NCBI GenBank assembly: GCA_900545515.1
Contig: UQZA01000001.1
Span: 186,001-250,000 of the forward strand
DNA from: an uncultured Eubacteriales bacterium
GTDB lineage: Bacteria > Bacillota > Clostridia > Oscillospirales > Oscillospiraceae
Direction of reading: 5' to 3'
DNA length: 64,000 nucleotides
Shown: positions 17,487-26,800 of the stretch, piece after piece
Layout: every line of letters starts with the position of its first letter
How positions within the stretch are numbered: position 1 is the first letter of the stretch
Position numbers and translations under genes: made by a program
The notes under the pieces: model-generated
The model's input: only the letters and a program-made list of their open reading frames with translations
Told to the model about the DNA's origin: nothing
The model's database searches: none

Positions 17487-18335
17487 ATGAATCAACGCCA
17501 AACACGCCCCCGCCCCAGACGCAGACGGAGGAGAAGAAATCCCATGAGCTACCTGGTAGGAGCCGGGCTGACTCTGGTGGTCCTTCTGGGGTGCCTGCCC
17601 CTTCTGAACCACTCAGGTGAAACCCCGCCGGACCCTTCCGATGCTCCCACCACCCCCTCCGCCACCCAGGAAACGGAGGTCATAGCCGCCTCCACCAAGC
17701 CCACACAACCCGGGCCGGATTGTCCAGCCATTCTGCGGGAACTCCTGGAGCGGAATCCGGAGACCTATGATTTCGTGGCGGGCTATCCGGGAACGTACGA
17801 CCTGCAGGTGGACCTGAGTTCAGACTACACCCCGGGGGAAACTCCCCATCTGTTCCAGTGGGACACCCGGTGGGGCTACTACCCCTATGGTGGCAACCGA
17901 GTGGAGGACCTCCTGGGCCTGTCCGGCTGCGGTCCCACGGCCCTGTCCATGGTCGTCATCGGGATGACTGGCGATATCTCCTGGAATCCCGCAGCGGTGG
18001 CCCAGTATGCCGCTGAGGCCGGTTATGTGACCGAGAATGACGGCACAGCCTGGGCCCTGATGAGCGAGGGCTGCTCCCACTTCGGCCTGCTGGCCCAGGA
18101 TGTGGCCCTGTGGGAGGATACCATGATCCAGGCTCTGGAGGACAGCCCTCTGATCTGCGCCCTGGGTCCCGGTGATTTTACGCAGGTGGGCCACTACATC
18201 GTCATCATCGCTTACGAAAACGGTGCGTTCCGGGTCCTGGACCCCAACTCCAAAGCCAACAGCGAAAAAAGCTGGACATACGCAACTCTGGAGTCCCAGA
18301 TCAAAGCCATTTGGGGCTTCACCCTGGAAAATTGA
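17487..18335 (+). CDS. Secreted or anchored C39-like peptidase
   Basis: A 282-residue protein. After a very basic N-terminus (many Arg) comes a membrane anchor (about 23-42), a Thr/Pro-rich linker, then a papain-like C39 family domain. The domain has FQWDTRWG, the probable catalytic Cys in LSGCGPTALSM, the His in QVGHYIVI and the following Asp in FRVLDPNS. The domain family cleaves peptides or cell-wall-linked substrates outside the cell. The start at 17487 has AAGGAG upstream. It has its own promoter and shares a terminator with the convergent phosphofructokinase gene. Confidence 0.82.
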   Translation: MNQRQTRPRPRRRRRRRNPMSYLVGAGLTLVVLLGCLPLLNHSGETPPDPSDAPTTPSATQETEVIAASTKPTQPGPDCPAILRELLERNPETYDFVAGYPGTYDLQVDLSSDYTPGETPHLFQWDTRWGYYPYGGNRVEDLLGLSGCGPTALSMVVIGMTGDISWNPAAVAQYAAEAGYVTENDGTAWALMSEGCSHFGLLAQDVALWEDTMIQALEDSPLICALGPGDFTQVGHYIVIIAYENGAFRVLDPNSKANSEKSWTYATLESQIKAIWGFTLEN

Positions 18336-18345
18336 ATCAGCAAAA

Positions 18346-18385
18346 CGGGAGGCTGTCTCAAAGCAAGTCTTGAGGCAGCCTCCCG
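18346..18385. terminator. Bidirectional terminator
   Basis: A 16-bp stem with a single G-T pair and an 8-base loop lies between convergent genes (C39-like on plus, phosphofructokinase on minus). The minus-strand side is followed by TTTTGC. Confidence 0.8.
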
Positions 18386-18408
18386 CAGCGGATTTGGCGT
18401 ATATTCTC

Positions 18409-19653
18409 TTACTTCGCAAACACCCGCTTCAGACGGCAGAACCGGGGCAGGCCGTCCTCCTTGATCATACCGGTCTCTCCCTGAATGAGGGGCAGGCAGT
18501 AGTCAATGAAGGCCTGGGTCACGTAGTTGCCCTGGGGGTTGATCCATTCCAGAGGCACCTTCTTCTCCGTGTTGGCCACCAGAGACAGATCGAACAGCTT
18601 AGGCTCGCACCGGTAGCCGTTTTCGTCCCGGGTGCAGGCAAAGCCCACCATCTGATCGGTCTCACCGGCCACGGCAGCCTCCACAGCGGTCTTACCAGAG
18701 AGGAAAGACTCGGCGATGTCGGTGCCGGAGGCGCAGTGGGCCGCGCAACGCTGCAGCAGGCTCAATTCAATGGGCCGCACCTTGGCGCCGGTGGCAGCCT
18801 TCACCACATCGGCCAGTCTGGCAGCCAGGCCGCCCAGCTGGGCGTGACCGAAGCCATCGGTGCCGGAGGTCTTGGCCTCGGAAACGAAGGTGCCGTCTGC
18901 ATAGTGGATGCCCTCGGACACCGCCACGATGCAGTTCTTCTTTTCTTCGTAAATCCGCTTCACATCTGCCAGGAAGGAGTCCATATTAAAGTCCACCTCA
19001 GGCAGATAAATAAGGTCGGGCCCCTCGCCCTTCACACCAGCCAGAGCGGCAGCGGCAGTGAGCCAGCCCGCATGGCGGCCCATACACTCGATGATGGTAA
19101 CCATGCCGGTGTCATACACATGGCAGTCCCGGGAGACCTCCATGATGGAGGTGGCAATATACTTGGCGGCGGAAGCAAAGCCGGGGCAGTGATCCGTTCC
19201 GGCCAGGTCGTTGTCAATGGTCTTGGGCACGCCCATGACCCGGCATTCATAGCCTACCCGGCTCATATACTTCGAGATTTTGTTGCAGGTATCCATGGAA
19301 TCGTTGCCGCCGTTGTAGAAGAAGTAGCGCACATTGTACTTCTGGAAGATCTCCAGAATACGCTTGTAATCGGTGTCATCCACATCCGGATCGGCAATTT
19401 TATACCGGCAGGAACCCAGAGCGGAAGAGGGCGTGGAGAGCAGGAGCTCCAGCTCCTTGGGGTCCTCTTCGTCCATGATCATGAGCTGATCGTTCAGGAC
19501 GCCCTTAATGCCGTGGTATGCGCCATAGACCTTGGTAATGGTTTCGTTCTCCAGGGCCGTTTTGATGACGCCGTAGGCGCTGGCATTGATGACAGCGGAA
19601 GGGCCGCCGGACTGGCCAATAATTACAGAGCCTGTCAAAGCTTTGGTAGACAT
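18409..19653 (-). CDS. pfp: 6-phosphofructokinase, probably pyrophosphate-dependent
   Basis: A 414-residue phosphofructokinase. The motifs are IIGQSGGPSAVINAS, FFYNGGNDSMDT, PKTIDNDLAGTDHCPG, MGRHAGWLT and SEGIHYADG. In ATP-dependent enzymes the second motif reads GGDGS. An Asp at the glycine position (GGNDS here) together with Lys in PKTIDND marks PPi-using enzymes. It would phosphorylate fructose-6-phosphate reversibly, saving ATP, which fits an energy-limited acetogen-like cell. The start follows GGAGG. It is transcribed divergently from the aldolase gene. Confidence 0.88.
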   Translation of the reverse strand: MSTKALTGSVIIGQSGGPSAVINASAYGVIKTALENETITKVYGAYHGIKGVLNDQLMIMDEEDPKELELLLSTPSSALGSCRYKIADPDVDDTDYKRILEIFQKYNVRYFFYNGGNDSMDTCNKISKYMSRVGYECRVMGVPKTIDNDLAGTDHCPGFASAAKYIATSIMEVSRDCHVYDTGMVTIIECMGRHAGWLTAAAALAGVKGEGPDLIYLPEVDFNMDSFLADVKRIYEEKKNCIVAVSEGIHYADGTFVSEAKTSGTDGFGHAQLGGLAARLADVVKAATGAKVRPIELSLLQRCAAHCASGTDIAESFLSGKTAVEAAVAGETDQMVGFACTRDENGYRCEPKLFDLSLVANTEKKVPLEWINPQGNYVTQAFIDYCLPLIQGETGMIKEDGLPRFCRLKRVFAK

Positions 19654-19732
19654 TTATAGTACCTCCAGGAAACAGTTTTGAAAATTTATGCAAGTTGAAC
19701 AGGGTGCTCCTCACTTTGGCGCACACGGCTAA

Positions 19733-19761
19733 ATCATATCACAAAGTGCCGGAAATGGCAA
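19733..19761 (-). promoter_or_regulatory. Promoter of phosphofructokinase gene
   Basis: On the minus strand TTGCCA (19756-19761) and TATGAT (19733-19738) with 17 bases between. It lies back to back with the aldolase promoter; the two -35 boxes are 9 bases apart. Confidence 0.65.
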
Positions 19762-19770
19762 ATAAAATAA

Positions 19771-19798
19771 TTGAAATTGGGCGGATTTGTGATATAAT
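19771..19798 (+). promoter_or_regulatory. Promoter of aldolase gene
   Basis: TTGAAA (19771-19776) and TATAAT (19793-19798) with 16 bases between. Confidence 0.7.
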
Positions 19799-19851
19799 GT
19801 ACTTCAGAAAACAGGCGGGTGACCGCCGGAAAAAGACAAGGAGTGTTTACA

Positions 19852-20790
19852 ATGCCTCTGGTAACTTCGACCGAAATGTTCAAAAAGGCCTACGACGGCG
19901 GCTACGCCATCGGCGCTTTCAACGTCAACAACATGGAAATTGTGCAGGGCATCACGGAAGCCTGCCGGGAAGAGAAAGCTCCCGTAATCCTCCAGGTGTC
20001 CAAGGGTGCCCGGGCCTACGCCAACCACACCTACCTGGTGAAGCTGGTGGAAGCTGCTGTGCTGGAGTGCCCTGAGATCCCCATTGTGCTCCATCTGGAC
20101 CACGGCCCCGACTTTGAGACCTGCAAGGCTTGCATCGACGGCGGCTTCACCTCCGTTATGATCGACGCCTCCTCCAAGCCCTTTGCCGAGAACATTGAGA
20201 TCACCCGCAAGGTGGTGGAGTATGCCCATGACCACGGCGTGGTGGTGGAAGCCGAGCTGGGCACCCTGGCCGGCATTGAAGATGACGTGAAGGTCTCCGC
20301 CGAGGATTCCTCCTACACCCACCCTGAAGAAGTGGAGGAGTTTGTCTCCAAAACTGGCTGCGATTCCCTGGCCATCGCCATCGGCACCTCCCACGGCGCT
20401 TACAAGTTCAAGCCCGGCACCAAGCCCCAGCTCCGCTTTGACGTGCTGGAGGAGGTCTCCCGCCGCCTGCCCGGCTTCCCCATCGTGCTCCACGGCTCTT
20501 CCTCCGTGCCCCAGAACTACGTGGAGATGATCAACGCCCACGGTGGCAAGATGCCCGGCGCCATCGGCGTGCCCGAGGATCAGCTGCGCCACGCCGCTGA
20601 GCTGTCCGTCTGCAAGATCAACATCGACTCCGACCTCCGCCTGGCCATGACCGGCACCATCCGGGAATTCTTCGACGCCCATCCCGACAAGTTTGACCCC
20701 CGGGAGTACCTGAAGCCCGCCCGTGCCAACATCAAGGAGCTGGTTCGCCACAAGCTGGTGAACGTTCTGGGCTGTGCAGGCAAGGCCTGA
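19852..20790 (+). CDS. fba: Class II fructose-bisphosphate aldolase
   Basis: A 312-residue zinc aldolase. Recognisable parts are GAFNVNNMEIVQGI near the start, the metal-binding IVLHLDHG, VEAELG, GTSHGAYKF and IVLHGSSSVP, and NIDSDLR near the end. It splits fructose-1,6-bisphosphate into triose phosphates. The ATG at 19852 is set by ACAAGGAG upstream. It has its own promoter and terminator and stands opposite phosphofructokinase, the preceding step of glycolysis. Confidence 0.95.
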   Translation: MPLVTSTEMFKKAYDGGYAIGAFNVNNMEIVQGITEACREEKAPVILQVSKGARAYANHTYLVKLVEAAVLECPEIPIVLHLDHGPDFETCKACIDGGFTSVMIDASSKPFAENIEITRKVVEYAHDHGVVVEAELGTLAGIEDDVKVSAEDSSYTHPEEVEEFVSKTGCDSLAIAIGTSHGAYKFKPGTKPQLRFDVLEEVSRRLPGFPIVLHGSSSVPQNYVEMINAHGGKMPGAIGVPEDQLRHAAELSVCKINIDSDLRLAMTGTIREFFDAHPDKFDPREYLKPARANIKELVRHKLVNVLGCAGKA

Positions 20791-20827
20791 GCATCACCCA
20801 TCCATTCTGTAATTTCCTGACCGCCTA

Positions 20828-20867
20828 CCATGGAATAGGAGAGGCTTTCGCCTCCCCTACTCCATGG
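20828..20867 (+). terminator. Terminator after aldolase gene
   Basis: An 18-bp stem (CCATGGA... TCCATGG) with one mismatch, a 4-base loop and a TTTTTATT tail. The minus-strand protease gene ends 30 bases further on, so it may work both ways. Confidence 0.8.
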
Positions 20868-20896
20868 TTTTTATTATGGTGGGTCAGTTTTTCGGA

Positions 20897-23800
20897 TCAG
20901 AAATCCTGTGCCAGGATGGTGAGGAACTTGGCCATTTGGGCCCGGGTCAGATTGGCCCGGGGCCTCAAGGTCCCGTCCCCGTATCCCTCCAGGAACGACT
21001 CCGACACAGCCCAGGCCACAGCCTCCCTGGCATAGGTGGAAATCCGGGCGCTATCGGAATAGCCGGACAAATCCCCACTCTGCTCCGGGGTCAGCCCCAG
21101 GTATTCCGTCACATACCGGTACAGGAAGGTAGCTGTCTGTTCCCGGGTGACTGCCTCATCTGGGCAAAAGGTGGTCCCGGTCACTCCCTCGGCAATGCCG
21201 CTGGCCTGGGCCCAGGCAACCGCCTTTTCGTAATATGCGTTTTTACGCAGGTCTGTAAAGGTGCTCTTCCCCTCCGGCTCTGGAGCGCCTGCCAGGCGGT
21301 ACAGGGTGGTGACCAACATGCCCCGGGTTGTGGGACGCTCCGGCTGGAAATAGCCATGGCCGGTACCCTGCATCAGTCCCTTGGCAATGACGGCATCCGT
21401 ATACGGATGATACCACCCTTCTGTGTCCAGGTCCGCAAAAGCGGCAGAAGGGCAGGGGCCTGTACCGGCGGCCACCGCTCTCGTCTCCCCCTCTCCACAG
21501 CGGCTGCAGCTCCGGCGCTCTTCCCCGTCATGGAAGCAGTCCGCCGCTTTTACGGTCTCCCATGGGCCCAGGTCGTGGCCCAGAGCCGCCACGGTCTCGG
21601 TATAGTTGTGGCCGCACTTTTCGCAGGTATAGGTGTTCTCCCCCTCCTCGGTACAGGTGGGGTCCTTGGAAGCCGTCAGCTGGTAGGTGTGTCCGCCGTC
21701 CTCCTGTGTGACAGGCGCCTCCACAATTTCGTCCAAGCAGAGCTCTTCGTTGCGCTGGAGGGTCCTGATCTGGAATTTGGTATTCACATAATCCCCCTCA
21801 TAGGCAAAGCGAAGAATCGCCAGGGGGCTACCCGCCTGAATTGGGTGAGCCGTGGCATAGTCAAAGACCAGGAGGCCTGCTTCCGGGTCCAGACGAAGGG
21901 CCGTGCTGCCTATGGCAGAGTCTATGCCCTCATAACGCAGCGCAGCGGCATCGTACCGAATTTCCACCAGGCCGTTGGTCACCGCCTGGACTTCCGTCAA
22001 AGTGAGCCGGATGGTGCCCTGGCCTCCTTCCCCGTCAGAGTCCAGCTCCACCTGCTCCAGGGCAGCCCCCACCGCGTTCAGAGTGCCAGTGGCCCTTGCC
22101 GCCTCCCCGGTGTCGGCGGTTTCTGTAGTAAGGTCCATCATAGGGACCTCCACACCTCCACCTTGGGAGAAGGGAACCGGCGTCGAGGAAACCTCCTCTG
22201 TTCCATCCCGGAGGGAGAAAATCACGGAGCTCTCCGGCGGGTTGGTGGTGACATAGGGCGCTGCAATGGCCGTGGCCTGACCCACGTTGCCCAGCTTCCC
22301 CACGGACAGGGTTTCCTCCTGCAGGTCAATGTAATACAGCTCCGCCGCCCCGTCCGAGTAGGCCACCACCAGGCCCTCATTGACGCCGTCGTTCACATAG
22401 GTCATGGAAAGACCGTGGTCGTTGGAAAACCGCTTGCCGATGTTGCCGATTACCTTCTGCCGCAGCGTATAGCCCACGCGGGATTCACTGGGCACATAGG
22501 TGGCATAGATTTCCCACATCGCCAGAGTGCCATCGGCACAGAGGATGTAATAGTCCTGGGCCGGCCATTGATCCCGGTACATGGTGGTCCCCAGGAAGGC
22601 CACAGCGGCCACATCCGGATACTTCCTGGCAATGTCAAAGGAGGGAACCGTTACGGTTCCGGATTCAAAGTTGTTCAGATAAACCAGCGTCCGGGCATTG
22701 GAAATGAACATGGGGCCGCCAAAGGCAATGACCGAAATGGGATTGCCGGAGCTGTCTTTGGCCTCCATCTCCATGGCAGGCGCAGCAGCCAGATCCAGGA
22801 AGCTGTAGCTGGTGGAGCATTTGGCTCCCAAGGTAGCTCGGAATCCATTCGCCGGGTCGATTTCATAGATGTTGCACATCTGGGTGTAATCGCCGTCCAC
22901 ACCGTAAAGCTTTCCCTCGTGATAGCCGCCGGCCGCCAAGCGCACATCGGTATCCGCCTGGACGGTATAGCTGCCGGTATCTGCCGTATGAACCGTGACC
23001 CAGTGGGAACCGGTTTGGTCCGTGATCTGGGCATTTACCGTAGTGGAAACCTGCAGAAGCGGCTTTACCGTCACTGTACCGGAGGCAGAAGCCGGAACCC
23101 CTGCATCGTCTTTTGCCATGGAGGTAGCCGTGATGACAGCGGTACCTGCCTGGACGCCGGTCACAACCCCTCTTTCATCCACCGTCGCCACCGACGGGTC
23201 ACTGGAGCTCCAGATGAGGCCCGGGTCATAGGTGGTGGGCAGCACCCTGGCTTCCATCTGCAGGGTGTCCTTTTCATATATGGACGTATGGGTGGGCTTT
23301 AGCTTCACCGTCAGCTCCGTCGCCCGGGTATACCGGTAGAGACTCACCACCGGCCAAGCGCCGTCTCCAAACCCACCCAGGGGGGTAGCCAGCGACCGCT
23401 CCGGGTCAATGGCATACAGCTGCGCCTGAGCGCCCTCCGTATAGGCGGCCAACAGGAGATACCCAGTTTCGCCGTCGTACAACATGGAGGCATAAGTCCC
23501 GCCGCTCCGGCTTGAAACGTCGCTGAGATCCAGGCCGGTTTCGCCCAGCTCTTCCCGCTCCAATGTGTAGCTCTTGCCATCGTCTTTAGTATATAGGATG
23601 AACTTCCAGAGCCGGCCGCTCTCCGTCAGCACATAGTAGAAGGCGGCGGGATCGTTCTCCCCATACAGGCCGCTTTCGATGTGGGCAATGACCGCCATGG
23701 GGTCCGCCTGATACTGGCTGCTGAGGGTCCAGTAGCTCAGGCTTCCCTCCTGGGGATTCAGCATCTCCACCTTGGTGCCGCTGTCGCACAGGCCAATGAT

Positions 23801-26800
23801 CCGGCCGAAGTAGCCCCCCTCCAGCGCCGGCGCCGGTGCAGCATCGGACCAAGCCCAGGTCTCCGACATAGCTCCCAGGCTCTTGGTTTCGAAGGTATCT
23901 GGATCAATTTCATAGAGATTCGTACCGTCGTGGGCATAAATCCGGTCGTCCAGTATAGCGCCGCCGTAGTAGCTTCCAGCCGCGTCCGATGCGGTCTTCC
24001 AGGCGGCCGGATCATCTGTGCAGAATTCCGCCCAGTGGGCGCTGCCGGACTTGTCGTAAACGAGTCCGCTGAGAGAAACGGGGCTCAGCTTCTCCACCGT
24101 CACCGTGCAGGAGGCGGTGAGATTCGGCGCGGCGTGGGTGGTGACGGTGATCACCGCCTGCCCCAAGCCCTGGGCCAGAATTCTGCCCTCGTCTACCCGC
24201 ACCACGCTTTCATCGCTGGTGGTCCAGGTGACGGACTTGTCTTGGAGGGTCCAGGGGTAAACCGCTGTGGTCAGGGTGTAGGCCGTGCCCTGAAGCAACG
24301 TGAGCTGGTTGTCGCTGATGGTAATCCGGCTGGCAGTCTCCGCCGGGGCGATGTAGCCGTTGCCGGAGGGGACGATGTACAGGCCGGTAGTCTGCACATA
24401 CATCCGGGAGGCCGCAGCGGCATACTTGCCCAGGTAATAATCCGGATTGGTCTTCTGAGCCCTGCCAGTCTCCAAATCGAAAAAAAGCAGGTTGTTGGAC
24501 TGGGAACTTTCGGAATAGGCGTTGGCCCAATAGAGCAGATCCCGATCGTGATCCCATGCCAAGGTCCCGGACTTTTGGACAAATCCGGCGGCAGCCTCTT
24601 TCTCCGGAACCATAGGGGCCAGATCGGTCACCGCGCCCTCTTGCACCTGAGCGGCAGACCACCGGTAGAGGAAGGTGCGGGAAGCTGTGGTGGAGTAATT
24701 GACGGAATAGAAATTCCCCGCGTCGTCTATGGCCAGGTTCAAAAGCACCCCATAGGCTGCTGAGGTGGTGGTGGGATTGGTCACCGACACAGTAAAGGCT
24801 TTGGTCGCTTCCCCGGTAACAAGGTCCACGGTGTACACGGTGTTGTCCTCACCCATGGCATAGAGCTTTCCATCCGCGTAAGAGAAGGCCAGGTCCAGGA
24901 AGCCACCCGCCACGCCGGTCTGCCCCACCTCCACATAGCTGGCCCACTGACCCTGGGGAGCGGCGTAGAGGAAGCCGTTGTCTGCGGCCATATACACATA
25001 GCCGTCCACGTACTCTGCCGCTGTAACATGCAGGTTCATAGCGTCCAGGTTGGTGGTGCCGTCATACTCGGTCTCGCTTTGGTAGCAGACTCTGGACGGA
25101 TGGATCTCCATCCAGCGCACACCGCCGCCCCGATACTTCTCCGAAGCGGTGAATCCATACATTCTGCCGGTGTAGTTCTCTGCCTCTCCGCCGTATTCCA
25201 CGGTGTACAGCGTCTCATTGCCGGCGTAATCCGCCACCCGCACCATACAGGTGGGGCCCAGCTTCAACTGGGACAGATCCAGGGTAACGCTGCCCAAACC
25301 TCCCGCTTCCGTCTCCACCATGGCAGACGAGGCCAATACCTCCGTCCCTGCAGAGTTCAGCACCTGCACCACGGCAATGTACTGGTTGTCCCGGGCCGTC
25401 ACCGTCAGGTTGCCGGTGCGCAGGTCCTTGGACAGCGCCGTCACCTCTGGCGCTGTATCGTCCACAGTCATGGTGGTGGTAAGGCAGGCGCCTGCACCCA
25501 GCTTGCCCGATTGCAGCAGTGCCACCACGTCTTCGCCCCGCAGCTCTCCTGCCGTCTCATAAAATTCCGGCACGGCAACCACCTGGACCGTGATCACGTC
25601 TCCCTCCCGAACCCCCAGGGAGGAGACCTTCCGGTTGATGGTATAGGTGCCCACAGTGTCCATCCAGGTCTGGTTGTTGACGTGATAGTAGGCGCTTCCC
25701 GCCTGAGCTGCCACATTGCCGGTATAGAGGACCTCCCCATTCTGGTTGGTGACCAGGACCGTCAGAGCAGCGGCATTCCGGATCAGGGACAGGCGGTATT
25801 GATACAAGGTATCACTGCTGCAGATGGCCTCCCTGCCCTCCGGATAGCGCTCCTCCAGCAGGTAGGGATTGCCCACCTGGAAATAAGCCTTGGCATCCCC
25901 TTTGTGCTTCACAAGTAGGTTATTGGTCTGAACGAAGCCAAGGTATGGCACTGTGGCGTCGCCATACAGGGCATCCGTATAGGTGAGCCGGTCATACATA
26001 GAAGGTTGGGACCAGTTGCCGTAGAAGCCCAAAATGGGAATGGAGTGTACCGGCGCAGTTTCCCCCTCAGAGGTAGCCACCGGCTCCACAAAGAGGTAGC
26101 CTTCCAAATATGCACCGTTTTCATACTGCCGGTCCAGACTGGCCTTGGTGTCCTCCGTCAGGAGGATCTCCGCCGTCACCTCTACCGAAGAGCCGGCCGG
26201 AAGTACCATCCGCCCGGTTTCCAGGGCGTTCAGAAGACAATAGGCATCGTAAGTGGTGATCTGTCCATCCCCGTCCAGGTCTGCCTTTCTGTCTACCTGG
26301 TCCAGGAGTCCGGCCACATAGTTCAAAATGATCTGGGCGTCTCCGGCGTCGGTGTCTCCGTCGCCATCCAGGTCACAGTCATATTGGGCTGTGGGAACAA
26401 AGGCCGTCCCGTTGACCAGGTAGCGAACCTCCGCCGCCAAGGGCGCCGTTTGGGTGTCCAGGTAGGAAATTCCATCCTGGGTAAACACATGTTGGGTAAA
26501 GAGGTCCGTGGCCAAGGTATAGCTCCGGGCCTCCTGGGTCAGGTTGTGGAGGGTAAAGGAAACCCGGTAGCTTCCCAGTCGCTGAGGGTCGTCACCCAGT
26601 TCCGCCTTGACCTTTCCATCGGCAGCGGAGGATGTGGCGCTGGGGTCCATTTGAATGTAGAGGTCTGAAGAAATCACCGCGCCAACGTTGGCCAGTCCTG
26701 CGCCCTGCTTCAGGACAGACCAGTAATTTCCGCCGCTGGCCTCCTCCCGGAGGGGAACCGCCGTGGACATCAGCAGGCTTTGGGCCAGCTGCCGGGATGT

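Noticed and set aside
20864..23302. 812-codon open frame opposite protease 1, and similar long frames at 49761-52136, 30518-32320 and 10829-12730
   Set aside because: All are antisense to well-supported genes and read as unstructured, compositionally biased sequence.
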